Below are positions 41,498 to 48,852 of a stretch of DNA of 64,000 bases, piece after piece. Every line of letters starts with the position of its first letter. Positions within the stretch are counted from its first letter, which is position 1. The notes beneath the pieces were generated by a model. That model had not been told where the DNA came from and ran no database searches. It saw only the letters and a program-made list of their open reading frames with translations. Both the position numbers and the translations under genes were made by a program. This DNA comes from Bacteroidales bacterium (lineage in GTDB: Bacteria; Bacteroidota; Bacteroidia; Bacteroidales; F082). The stretch is taken from positions 1 through 64,000 of the forward strand of contig JAFPUN010000017.1 of assembly GCA_017395365.1 (NCBI GenBank), read 5' to 3'.

Positions 41498-43132
41498 TTA
41501 TTTATCCCTCACCAACCTCACACTACGACCGCTGCATTTGTCGGTGGTGATGGAATGATAGAAGAAGCTGTTGCTGAAGTAGATGCCCAAGGCTTCTTTG
41601 GGGTTGAGGCAGGAAGACGACCAATACAGACCGTATTTGCCCACCAACCCCACGTAACCGAAGTCGCGGATGCCTGCCGCCGGCAGAAACACCGCCCCTT
41701 GGGCCTCTGCCTTCTCTGTCCAGAAAGGCTCGGTGAGATTGTTGGGGGTGTAGTCGACATCGTCGTCGTTATATTTCCGTAGTGAACAATAGGTGCTGTC
41801 CCAATCGTCAGGCAACAACAACAATCCCCAAACGCCATCAACAGCTGCCTTCGCAAAACGGATACCCGTGGCGGTAGTCCGCTTCTCAAGGATGTAATCC
41901 CATTCCTCGATGGTCAAAGTACGCCATACGTTTTCTTCGTTGCCGCCATTGCTGATGGCATTGCAGCCCCAGTCGGCCTGGCCATCGCCATCAAATAGGT
42001 TCAGCGTGTCAACGCCATAGGCGTTATATTGCCAAGCCTCGTCTTCAAAAACGTTGCGACTGCACCACGGCTGATAACATATCGCTCCATGATCACGCCC
42101 ACTGGTACCCCAGGCAAACAAATCCAACCAATTTACGCACTTCTCAGCAGAACCGTGGTTGGCATTGTCGCCGCCAATATAGTCAAACTGGTTTTCGGCA
42201 AATCGCCATGTGTTGATCGAGGGCTTGTATTGCAGGTTGCCCTTCGAGAAATACACCTGGTCGCCCGCCTCGTTGATGGTGAACAGCCCGTTGATGGCTC
42301 CTTCGGGCGCTGGTGGTCGGGGCGGCAAGGGCTCTTCCCTGAAACCTACCAGCCAAACGATGGCTCCTATCAGCAGCACAGCAGCCAAACCCAGCCCCAC
42401 TCTCGAGGAAATTCTTATCGTTTCGCTACGTTGCATGGCTTTTCGCAAAGCTTCTACGCTTTGGTAACGCGCTCTTGGATCTTCCTTCAGACAACGTTGC
42501 GTTATAGAATTCTTGGCCAAACCGAAACGCTGCAAAATCTTGCCCAAGGCATAGATGTCGGTGGCGGGACCAAACGACTCGGTCTTGGCGAACTGCTGTT
42601 CTGGCGCACAATACTCACGAGTGAAACCTACATCATGAAGATAACTCTCGCTCCAACCGAAACCTAAATCAATAAGCTTTACATGATGGCCTTTGTTGGT
42701 GATGAGTATGTTACTGGGCTTAAGGTCGAGATGTAGCATCTTCTTGTCGTGAAGATAGGACAAAGCCGAAAACAACTCGTCGCAGAATTGTTTCCTGTGC
42801 CCTTTCTCTTTGAAATAGTCAGGATGCTGGGCCACAAAAGCCTCAAGGCTGTCGCCATCAATGTAATCCATACGGATGAAAGGACCTTGTTCGTCCTCAT
42901 CGTAGGCAAAATAACGCACAATGTTGGGATGCTCCAACTCTATGCCAAGTTCAAACTCCTTGCGGAACAAACTCATGTAAGCCTCAGAAGAGCGCATGTC
43001 CTTCTTGGGCCGTTTGACGCAATAGACGCGGTTGTCCTTGACGAGACGGTAGCAATCACAGGTGCCACCACTATCAAACAACACTTCATCTTGATTGTGT
43101 TGTACAGGATTGATGAAATCGGAATCGCTCAT
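41498..43132 (-). CDS. Transmembrane Ser/Thr protein kinase with exported C-terminal domain
   Basis: This is a 544-residue Hanks-type kinase. The kinase domain (~15-235) has Lys-40 in VYCVKRPKK, catalytic loop HLDLKPSN (His-134 to Asn-141), a DLG variant of DFG (155-157), and a YCAPEQQ activation-segment end. A transmembrane helix (GLGLAAVLLIGAIVWLV, ~247-263) leads to a proline-rich linker. The ~260-residue outer domain (FSKGNLQYKPSINTWRFAENQ ... GLYWSSSCLN ... GRSVRLVRD) is of the FISUMP/C-type-lectin-like kind common in Bacteroidetes. The protein probably senses an extracytoplasmic ligand. It overlaps the upstream regulator gene by 1 base (TAATG), so they are coupled. Confidence 0.85.
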   Translation of the reverse strand: MSDSDFINPVQHNQDEVLFDSGGTCDCYRLVKDNRVYCVKRPKKDMRSSEAYMSLFRKEFELGIELEHPNIVRYFAYDEDEQGPFIRMDYIDGDSLEAFVAQHPDYFKEKGHRKQFCDELFSALSYLHDKKMLHLDLKPSNILITNKGHHVKLIDLGFGWSESYLHDVGFTREYCAPEQQFAKTESFGPATDIYALGKILQRFGLAKNSITQRCLKEDPRARYQSVEALRKAMQRSETIRISSRVGLGLAAVLLIGAIVWLVGFREEPLPPRPPAPEGAINGLFTINEAGDQVYFSKGNLQYKPSINTWRFAENQFDYIGGDNANHGSAEKCVNWLDLFAWGTSGRDHGAICYQPWCSRNVFEDEAWQYNAYGVDTLNLFDGDGQADWGCNAISNGGNEENVWRTLTIEEWDYILEKRTTATGIRFAKAAVDGVWGLLLLPDDWDSTYCSLRKYNDDDVDYTPNNLTEPFWTEKAEAQGAVFLPAAGIRDFGYVGLVGKYGLYWSSSCLNPKEALGIYFSNSFFYHSITTDKCSGRSVRLVRDK

Positions 43133-43695
43133 TAGGCAGCCTCCTTGATGAATAGTTCAGTCAATCCGTTTTGGCGTCCAGCCACATAACCCAACTCATT
43201 GCCCGCAGCATCGCGTACAATCTCGCCATTGCGGATGACTTGGTACACCTGCAAAGGATACTCCAAACGAAAACTAAGGATGGTCACTTCATCGTTGACA
43301 AGCAATTTGCCGTTCAAGCTCTCTGTCACGCGGAATTTGTTTTCACCGATACACAGCAAAGCGATATGCCGGTTGGGTAGCCATGATGCCTCCACCGTTG
43401 TGCCTTCGCGAATCTCGTCGGCAAAGAAAGCCTTCTCCATCCAGTCACTCTCAACAGGTTGGGCACCTGTCAGCGCCTCCCATGAAGACGAACCGAGATA
43501 ATGCGCCAAAGCGTCAAGGGTGGCTTTGCGTGGCGCGATGGGCGACTTGGCATAGCCCATCAGCCGTTTCAGTGTATTGACTCCCAAACGGTCGCTGGCT
43601 GGAAACGACCCTGACAACACCTCGAAATCCTTGGCATTGCTGAAGTCGAGCCCCGACTTCTTCTTGATCATTGCTATGATGGGAAGGGATAACAT
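43132..43695 (-). CDS. Putative regulator coupled to the kinase
   Basis: This 187-residue cytoplasmic protein begins MLSLPIIAMIKKKSGLDFSN. Residues ~40-75 (LGVNTLKRLMGYAKSPIAPRKATLDALAHYLG) look like a helix-turn-helix of the kind found next to Bacteroidales Hanks kinases. The rest is a beta-rich domain (HIALLCIGENKFRVTESLNG, VTILSFRLEYPLQVYQV). The ATG at 43695 is chosen because a -7 element (TACTTTTG, 43721-43714) overlaps the longer TTG start at 43716. Its stop overlaps the kinase start by one base. It may be the kinase's target or co-regulator; this is inferred from coupling. Confidence 0.7.
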   Translation of the reverse strand: MLSLPIIAMIKKKSGLDFSNAKDFEVLSGSFPASDRLGVNTLKRLMGYAKSPIAPRKATLDALAHYLGSSSWEALTGAQPVESDWMEKAFFADEIREGTTVEASWLPNRHIALLCIGENKFRVTESLNGKLLVNDEVTILSFRLEYPLQVYQVIRNGEIVRDAAGNELGYVAGRQNGLTELFIKEAA

Positions 43696-43713
43696 GGTTT
43701 CGTTTATTTTGGG

Positions 43714-43721
43714 CAAAAGTA
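43714..43721 (-). promoter_or_regulatory. -7 element of the regulator-kinase operon
   Basis: The minus strand reads TACTTTTG, matching TAnnTTTG, 18 bases before the ATG at 43695. It rules out the TTG start at 43716. Confidence 0.6.
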
Positions 43722-43795
43722 AGCATTTTCATGTTAAGAATCGAAAGAAAATGCAAATGGATGAAATGGATGAAAAATGAAGGTCTGTTAAGGGC

Positions 43796-43803
43796 TACTT
43801 TTG
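43796..43803 (+). promoter_or_regulatory. -7 element of the HTH gene
   Basis: TACTTTTG lies 22 bases before the ATG at 43826. It is divergent from the kinase-operon promoter 75 bases away, so the two transcripts may be co-regulated from this gap. Confidence 0.6.
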
Positions 43804-43825
43804 CGCTATTCGATTACGTGAGCAG

Positions 43826-44140
43826 ATGGAAAACGCAACAAGCAACATTCACATCGGACATATCATCCAAGCGCGACTCAAGGCCGACAAGCGCAGCGTG
43901 GGCTGGCTCTCGCATGAGATAGGCTGCACCCGCAACCATGTCTACAAGATCTTCAACAAGCCTTCACTTGACGGCGACTTGTTGCTTCGTATCTCACTCT
44001 CCATGCATTTCAATTTCTTCCAATACTATTCGCACGCTTTCCTTGAAGATATGAAGGCACGTATTGGAGAAGAGACAGAAAATAAAAGCACTTATTTACA
44101 AAACGGTTCCATCACCCGCGCAAAAATCCCATTCATATAG
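43826..44140 (+). CDS. HTH (XRE-like) DNA-binding protein
   Basis: This 104-residue protein has an N-terminal helix-turn-helix: IGHIIQARLKADKRSVGWLS then HEIGCTRNHVYKIFNKPSL and LLLRISLSMHF. The sequence is of the small Bacteroidales XRE-like type that often starts a gene pair or sits near kinases. It is divergent from the kinase operon and converges on hydF, overlapping the 3' end of hydF by 49 bases on the opposite strand. A fragment of a paralogue lies at 28138-28245 next to ATPase A. Confidence 0.75.
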   Translation: MENATSNIHIGHIIQARLKADKRSVGWLSHEIGCTRNHVYKIFNKPSLDGDLLLRISLSMHFNFFQYYSHAFLEDMKARIGEETENKSTYLQNGSITRAKIPFI

Positions 44141-45282
44141 GCCAATGCCATGCCGTAGTTACTGATCGGGATGCCTTGGTTGACAAAGAGATTAGTGCGG
44201 TTGAGGAGTTGCTTGCGCGTACTCATACAACCGCCGCATTGGATGGCCATGGCATATTTTTCGGGATTGGCGATGGGCGACAGACCCGCCACATACTCGA
44301 AATGGATGTCTTTTCCTGTGTATTTCAGAATCATGCGGGGCAACTTCACCCTACCGATGTCTTCACAAGTGCTGTGATGGGTGCAGGATTCAAGCAACAA
44401 GACCGTGTCGCCGTCCTTCAGTTGTGAGAGATATGGCGTGCCTTTCACATAATTATCGAAGTCGCCGCGCAGGCGTGCCATGACGATGCTGAAGCTGGTT
44501 AGGGGAATGTCTTGAGGGACGATTTTGCTCACCTGACCGAACACCTGACTGTCAGTGACCACCAAGGCAGGCTTGGGCATCGTTTCAAGGTATTGTTGTA
44601 GGTGGGTCTCCTTCAGCACAACGCAGATGCATTCGTTGTCCAACACATCACGAATGGCCATCACCTGGGGCAAAATCAAACGACCTTCGGGGGCTTCGGA
44701 GTCGACGGGGCAGACCAACACAACCACCTCGTTAGGTTGGATGATACCGCCCAGCAACGATGCTTTCTGATAGGCACTCTCGGGGATGGTCTGTTTAAGG
44801 AGTTCAATGAGCGGAGCAATATCCACATCCTTTACCACACTATAGTTCAACACTTTAGTATCATAGTTCTGCTCAATCATCGCCTTCACTACGGCCAGGA
44901 GCGACTCTTGGTCAGACTTGTTGTGGACGACGAAAAACGGTACCGCCAGCTCCTTCATACGGGCGATGAGACGCTTTTCGGGGTCGCCGAAATTGTTCTC
45001 CGTGATGACCAAAACGGCGCAGTCTATCTCCTCCAACACCTTCATCGTCTTCTCCACGCGCTGCTGTCCCAAGGTTCCCACGTCGTCGATGCCAGCAGTG
45101 TCGATAAGCACGCAAGGCCCAACGCCAAATATCTCGATACTTTTCTTGACGGGGTCAGTAGTGGTACCCGCCGTGTCGCTCACGATAGCGATGTCTTGTC
45201 CCGTGAGCAAATTGATCAAACTACTCTTGCCGCAATTCCTGCGACCAAAGATGCCGATATGGGGTTTCAAGTCTTTTGCCAT
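44092..45282 (-). CDS. hydF: [FeFe]-hydrogenase maturation GTPase HydF
   Basis: This 396-residue GTPase is the scaffold on which the di-iron subcluster of [FeFe]-hydrogenase is assembled before transfer. The N-terminal Ras-like domain has GRRNCGKSSLIN (P loop), DTAGTTTDPV, DTAGIDD and NKSD. The C-terminal iron-sulfur site is seen in SCTHHSTCEDIGR and CGGCMSTRKQ. Radical-SAM partners HydE and HydG and the hydrogenase are not in the window. The presence of HydF supports an anaerobic, hydrogen-metabolising host. Its 3' end overlaps the convergent HTH gene. Confidence 0.94.
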   Translation of the reverse strand: MAKDLKPHIGIFGRRNCGKSSLINLLTGQDIAIVSDTAGTTTDPVKKSIEIFGVGPCVLIDTAGIDDVGTLGQQRVEKTMKVLEEIDCAVLVITENNFGDPEKRLIARMKELAVPFFVVHNKSDQESLLAVVKAMIEQNYDTKVLNYSVVKDVDIAPLIELLKQTIPESAYQKASLLGGIIQPNEVVVLVCPVDSEAPEGRLILPQVMAIRDVLDNECICVVLKETHLQQYLETMPKPALVVTDSQVFGQVSKIVPQDIPLTSFSIVMARLRGDFDNYVKGTPYLSQLKDGDTVLLLESCTHHSTCEDIGRVKLPRMILKYTGKDIHFEYVAGLSPIANPEKYAMAIQCGGCMSTRKQLLNRTNLFVNQGIPISNYGMALAYMNGIFARVMEPFCK

Positions 45283-45301
45283 TGGTATGGGTTTTTATCA
45301 G

Positions 45302-46111
45302 TTACATAAGTGCCGCAAGTTGGTCGTAATAGTTCTTGCTCACAGGCACACGACTTGCGTTGGCCACATCGAGCATGGCGTAAGTGAATTCCTTGTCCTT
45401 CTGCAACGACTGCACCCTCGCACTGTTGACGAAATAGGAACGATGACAACGGATGAGGCCACCTTTCACGCATGTCTCCTCCACCCGTTTCATCGTATTG
45501 CGGATGCTGCAGAACTTGATCTCACCATCTTCCAAATAACACACCTTCACATAGTTTTCGTCAGACTGCACATAGAGCACCGACTCGGCGGCCACCACGA
45601 GTTTGAGGTTGTCGCGCTCGTCCATAAAGCGTATCTTCTCTTTGGCGGCATCCCGCGATTTATTAGAAATCAAGTCATCCTTGGCCAACAACATGAAATA
45701 CAAATCAATAACTACATATGGAACAAGCATCAGCACAAAGAAACAGACGAGCGACAAGCCAAAGAACCAAAAATAGGCCTCGGCCTTGCCTGACATCAGC
45801 CAAAAATAGAGTGCACTGAAACCCGATACCAAAACCACCTCCAAAGCACAAAGCATCAAACTCTTACCCCAGGGTATAGACGTCCGTTTTCGATTGAATA
45901 TCAAGAACATCGAGCGCGATATCGCCATCAGGACGAGGACAATGCACAAAACCATCGTCACATGGAACGAATAGCGCGAAAACGGAATGGAAAAACGGTC
46001 GAAACTGGTGGGGGAAAACAACAACAGCATCCCGAAAACAAAGAGCGGGACGCCGAAGACATGATAAAAAAGCCCTTTTCGGGTGGCATATTCCTTGGGT
46101 AATGCTGTCAT
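45302..46111 (-). CDS. Membrane-bound LytTR transcriptional regulator
   Basis: This 269-residue protein combines four transmembrane helices (VFGVPLFVFGMLLLF, VTMVLCIVLVLMAIS, LMLCALEVVLVSGFSALYFWL, FGLSLVCFFVLMLVPYVVI) with a C-terminal LytTR DNA-binding domain (~residues 165-269; LYVQSDENYVKVCYLEDGE, RNTMKRVEETC, RCHRSYFVNSARV). LytTR proteins bind paired 9-bp sites. The start at 46111 is chosen because the promoter -7 box (46140-46133) lies downstream of the longer start at 46216. It ends 19 bases before the hydF start, so hydF may be co-transcribed. Confidence 0.83.
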   Translation of the reverse strand: MTALPKEYATRKGLFYHVFGVPLFVFGMLLLFSPTSFDRFSIPFSRYSFHVTMVLCIVLVLMAISRSMFLIFNRKRTSIPWGKSLMLCALEVVLVSGFSALYFWLMSGKAEAYFWFFGLSLVCFFVLMLVPYVVIDLYFMLLAKDDLISNKSRDAAKEKIRFMDERDNLKLVVAAESVLYVQSDENYVKVCYLEDGEIKFCSIRNTMKRVEETCVKGGLIRCHRSYFVNSARVQSLQKDKEFTYAMLDVANASRVPVSKNYYDQLAALM

Positions 46112-46132
46112 TTCATTCTTGATTAAGGGGTG

Positions 46133-46140
46133 CAAAGATA
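46133..46140 (-). promoter_or_regulatory. -7 element of the LytTR gene
   Basis: The minus strand reads TATCTTTG, a TAnnTTTG match, 21 bases before the start at 46111. Confidence 0.6.
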
Positions 46141-46240
46141 GTAAAACTCCGCAAATCGTCAAAAAAAGTGAAAAAAGTTGAATTGGAAAGCAAAAACATA
46201 TCTTATTGTAATTCAACTATATATCCGACAGCAAACGACA

Positions 46241-46271
46241 ACAAACGTTTACAGTCGACTACAAACGTTTA
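46241..46271. promoter_or_regulatory. Paired ACAAACGTTTA sites, probable LytTR operator
   Basis: ACAAACGTTTA occurs at 46241-46251 and 46261-46271, exactly 20 bp apart. The AACGTTTAN part matches the LytTR half-site consensus [TA][AC][CA]GTTN[AG][TG] at eight of nine positions, and two such direct repeats about two helical turns apart are what LytTR dimers bind. They lie between the LytTR gene and the ssb pair. Confidence 0.6.
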
Positions 46272-46383
46272 ATCAACGGCTTAGTCTTGACAAGTGTTGT
46301 TACTTTGCATCGTCAAACCGATGGTATGACAAACTCGACAACCGGTTAACGACACAACTTAAAACAACTTATTCATTAATTAC

Positions 46384-46456
46384 TAAACACACACAATCAT
46401 GAGTACAATGAGAAATTCGGTCATGCTGATTGGCCGCCCGGGTGCAGAACCTGAAA
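46384..46456 (+). repeat. 73-bp identical start region of ssb copy 1
   Basis: The bases are identical to 46865-46937 and cover a 15-base leader (TAAACACACACAATC) plus the first 19 codons of ssb. Confidence 0.9.
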
Positions 46457-46749
46457 CGAGAACCTTCAATGGCAACCGCATCGTCACACGCTTCAACCTC
46501 GCCGTGAACGAAACGCGCCGCAATGCAAAGAACGAACCAGTGAAAGTCACACAGTGGTTCTCTGTAGTGGCTTGGGACAAGACCGCCGAACGCGTCGCAC
46601 GAGTAATAAAGAAAGGAAAGCAGATTGCCATCGACGGCGCCTTGCGCAACAACGAATGGACCGACAAGAGCGGCCAACGCCATCTGTCGACAGAGATCCA
46701 TCTCAATAATTTCATCCTCCTGGATTGGGATAAAGAACAAACCGCATAA
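46399..46749 (+). CDS. ssb: Single-stranded DNA-binding protein, copy 1
   Basis: This is a 116-residue OB-fold protein. It begins MSTMRNSVMLIGRPGAEPET, with NRIVTRFNLAVNE, VTQWFSVVAWDKTAERVARV and KKGKQIAIDGALRNNEWTD typical of SSB. It lacks the acidic tail (DDDIPF-type) used by canonical housekeeping SSBs to recruit partners, which suggests an accessory SSB. A second copy follows 130 bases downstream. It coats single-stranded DNA in replication, repair or competence. Confidence 0.9.
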   Translation: MSTMRNSVMLIGRPGAEPETRTFNGNRIVTRFNLAVNETRRNAKNEPVKVTQWFSVVAWDKTAERVARVIKKGKQIAIDGALRNNEWTDKSGQRHLSTEIHLNNFILLDWDKEQTA

Positions 46750-46750
46750 T

Positions 46751-46806
46751 GTCGGACACGAGACTGCGGGACTACGGGACAAGGTCCCTGAGCCTGTCGA
46801 AGGGCC
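46751..46806. repeat. Two dispersed repeats between the ssb genes
   Basis: CACGAGACTGCGGGACTACGG belongs to the GGGACTGCGAGAC family. It is joined to GGTCCCTGAGCCTGTCGAAG (46783-), nearly identical to the repeat inside diphosphomevalonate decarboxylase. The two families abut here. Confidence 0.75.
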
Positions 46807-46864
46807 GTCTCGCCGAAGTTCCACATCAAAAACAAAACAACTATTCACCTAATTAAATAACCAT

Positions 46865-46937
46865 TAAACACACACAATCATGAGTACAATGAGAAATTCG
46901 GTCATGCTGATTGGCCGCCCGGGTGCAGAACCTGAAA
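46865..46937 (+). repeat. 73-bp identical start region of ssb copy 2
   Basis: This is the second copy of 46384-46456, 481 bp downstream. Beyond it the two ssb genes diverge to moderate protein similarity. Confidence 0.9.
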
Positions 46938-47218
46938 TGAAAACCTTCAACAACAGCAAAATCGCCCGTTTCCGCATCGCGGTAAACGAGAGCCGCAAAA
47001 ACGCTAACGGAGAGTGGGTCACCGACACGCAATGGTTCCCCATCGTGGCATGGGGCCCTGTGGCCGACCGCGTCGAGAAGAATGTGAAGAAAGGCAAGCG
47101 CATCGCCATCGATGGCAGCCTCCACAACAATGAGTGGACCGACGACAAAGGCCAGCGGCATTCCACCACGGAGATCTGGGTCAACGACCTGTTCCTGATC
47201 GATTGGGAAAAGGATTGA
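46880..47218 (+). CDS. ssb: Single-stranded DNA-binding protein, copy 2
   Basis: This 112-residue SSB-type OB-fold protein shares its first ~19 residues with the upstream copy (MSTMRNSVMLIGRPGAEPE) and then diverges (MKTFNNSKIARFRIAVNE, TQWFPIVAWGPVADRVEKN, KKGKRIAIDGSLHNNEWTDD). It too lacks the acidic C-terminal tail. Divergence beyond the identical 73 bp implies an old duplication followed by recent homogenisation of the 5' end. A strong terminator follows at 47319-47353. Confidence 0.9.
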   Translation: MSTMRNSVMLIGRPGAEPEMKTFNNSKIARFRIAVNESRKNANGEWVTDTQWFPIVAWGPVADRVEKNVKKGKRIAIDGSLHNNEWTDDKGQRHSTTEIWVNDLFLIDWEKD

Positions 47219-47318
47219 TTCAATAACTACGAAAAGAGGGTGACTAAAAAGGTCTGGAACCCTGTCTGAGAATCGAATATTTGACAACAGACTCGTATCC
47301 CCCTCCGAATAAAAAGAA

Positions 47319-47353
47319 GAGGATGACCACTTTTTGGTCACCCTCTTTCTTTT
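47319..47353. terminator. Bidirectional terminator between ssb and 47352 genes
   Basis: GAGGATGACCA (47319-47329) and TGGTCACCCTC (47335-47345) pair with one mismatch around CTTTT, followed by TTTCTTTT. On the other strand the preceding AAAAAG gives a T tract, so it can stop both converging transcripts. Confidence 0.8.
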
Positions 47354-48092
47354 ATCCTGTTACCATAAACACGCGTGCGTCTTTCCACTTGGAATGGCGC
47401 AGCATTTCGTTGGTGAAGTGCGTACGACTGCCCACCTGCTCGAGCAACTCCTTCGCCTTGTCGAACTGCCTCAACTCCCTATAGATCTCGGGAAGCTCAA
47501 GGTCAATCTGCTCGTCGGGGTGCTTCTCCAACAAGGCCAAAAGCCTCTTCAAGTTTTCAGTGAAGTCTTTGTAGTTCCTGATGAACAACTTTTCGCCCTC
47601 AATAATCATCCGACGGTTGCAACGCCACACCCCATAACTCATGAAACCGTTGAGGAAATATTTCAGACGCACATGCTGGTGGTTACGGTGCAAGTCGTTA
47701 TAGGCCCACCACAGGAAGCGGCGCAAATAAATCTCCTTCTTGGGGTCGTAGTGGCTCTTCTTCAAGAAGGTCTTGTAGTGGTTGACCAAAGCCATCTTTC
47801 CCCTGTTGTCGGAGAAATTGATGCCAAAGAAACGCCATGTGTTCCATGAATAGATCTCGGCCTCGGGTTTCTCGTAGGTGATGAAAGGCTCCTCGGGATG
47901 CTCCACCCAAAAGCTATGTCCACACGAAGGGCACATAATCATCTTTTGCGGCGTGGTAATCAGATTGTCGTTGAGCACCTTGCCGTCGGAATACAAGATA
48001 GCCTCATTCACCAGCTCGGCCTTCAGGTTGCGACCTTCGAGCCAGGCTTGGCAATGCGGACATTGGAAATAAAACGAGTCGTATTTCAGCAT
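47352..48092 (-). CDS. Zinc-ribbon CpXC-like protein
   Basis: This 246-residue cytoplasmic protein carries two CxxC pairs, FYFQCPHCQAWLEG (residues ~9-19) and IMCPSCGHSFWVE (~52-64), that should bind one zinc, as in CpXC domains. The rest is helical with TPR-like features (LKRLLALLEKHPDEQ, LPEIYRELRQFDKAKELLEQ). No specific function was recognised. It is separate from the RNase H gene by a ~100-base gap that contains a hairpin, and faces the ssb genes tail to tail. Confidence 0.7.
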   Translation of the reverse strand: MLKYDSFYFQCPHCQAWLEGRNLKAELVNEAILYSDGKVLNDNLITTPQKMIMCPSCGHSFWVEHPEEPFITYEKPEAEIYSWNTWRFFGINFSDNRGKMALVNHYKTFLKKSHYDPKKEIYLRRFLWWAYNDLHRNHQHVRLKYFLNGFMSYGVWRCNRRMIIEGEKLFIRNYKDFTENLKRLLALLEKHPDEQIDLELPEIYRELRQFDKAKELLEQVGSRTHFTNEMLRHSKWKDARVFMVTG

Positions 48093-48173
48093 CTTGTATC
48101 GTGTATTTAACTCCGTTGAACGCTTCGCGTTTCAGGCGGTAAAAGTACTATTTATTTCATTTCCTACCAAAGT

Positions 48174-48204
48174 CGGCAGGAAATATTTAGTTTATTTCCT
48201 GCCG
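48174..48204. terminator. 12-bp hairpin at the RNase H 3' end
   Basis: CGGCAGGAAATA (48174-48185) is exactly complementary to TATTTCCTGCCG (48193-48204). The right arm overlaps the RNase H stop codon on the minus strand. It probably ends that transcript. Confidence 0.6.
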
Positions 48205-48833
48205 AAATCGGCGGGAATTTCACCCCAAATTTCAGTCTTCCACTTCAGCACAGGCACCTCGATGGCGTTTTCATTGAGCCATTTTTCAGCACGGACGACA
48301 AGTTCGAAGAGATAGGCATTCTTGGCGTTAGGCTGCAACTTGGTCTTGCATTTCTTCTGCTTGACCCAAAGTTGCGCATTGTAGGAGTCGCTATAAATGG
48401 GATAATTCCATCCGTTTTTCTTCTGCAAGGCGAGGGCATGGACAATGGCCAAAAACTCTCCGATGTTATTGGTGCCATTCTCGAAGACCGGGCTCTTGAA
48501 CAGGTTGTAAGCGTTGGCTGGCTGCACGCCGAAGTCAACGAAAACACCTTGATACTCCATCTTGCCCGGGTTGCCGGCACAGGCAGCATCCACCGCTATG
48601 GCAGGGCTGACGGGCTGTTCCTTGGCCTTCGAAAGGTCGACGGTGGGTGCCACATCCTTGCCCCAGTAGTTGTCGGGGCCCTCACGGAAAGCGGTCTCGG
48701 CACTCGTGCGGTCAGGGAACCCCTTGTATTTGGCCCCCTTGACCCCCTCGATCTCCTTCCGACAGGCATCCCATCGGTCATAAACACCAGGGTTATGACC
48801 TACCCACACTACATAAAACTTGTTCTTCGCCAT
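48192..48833 (-). CDS. Ribonuclease H with viroplasmin-type N-terminus
   Basis: This 213-residue protein has an N-terminal caulimovirus viroplasmin-like hybrid-binding domain (FYVVWVGHNPGVYDRWDACRKEIEG ... GFPDRTSAETAF) and a C-terminal RNase HI domain. The four catalytic acids are visible in AIAVDAACAGNPG, NIGEFLAIVHAL, PIYSDSYNA and the final ADFGRK. It degrades the RNA strand of RNA-DNA hybrids. This domain order is standard for Bacteroidetes RNase H1. Confidence 0.92.
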   Translation of the reverse strand: MAKNKFYVVWVGHNPGVYDRWDACRKEIEGVKGAKYKGFPDRTSAETAFREGPDNYWGKDVAPTVDLSKAKEQPVSPAIAVDAACAGNPGKMEYQGVFVDFGVQPANAYNLFKSPVFENGTNNIGEFLAIVHALALQKKNGWNYPIYSDSYNAQLWVKQKKCKTKLQPNAKNAYLFELVVRAEKWLNENAIEVPVLKWKTEIWGEIPADFGRK

Positions 48834-48852
48834 GGATGCGTTCTCACTATGA

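Noticed and set aside
41498-43132. A diversity-generating retroelement target in the kinase
   Set aside because: The C-terminal lectin-like ending resembles such targets, but no reverse transcriptase, template repeat or adenine-rich variable stretch was seen.
46399-47218. Tandem ssb genes as evidence for a prophage
   Set aside because: No integrase, terminase, capsid or other phage genes occur in the window.
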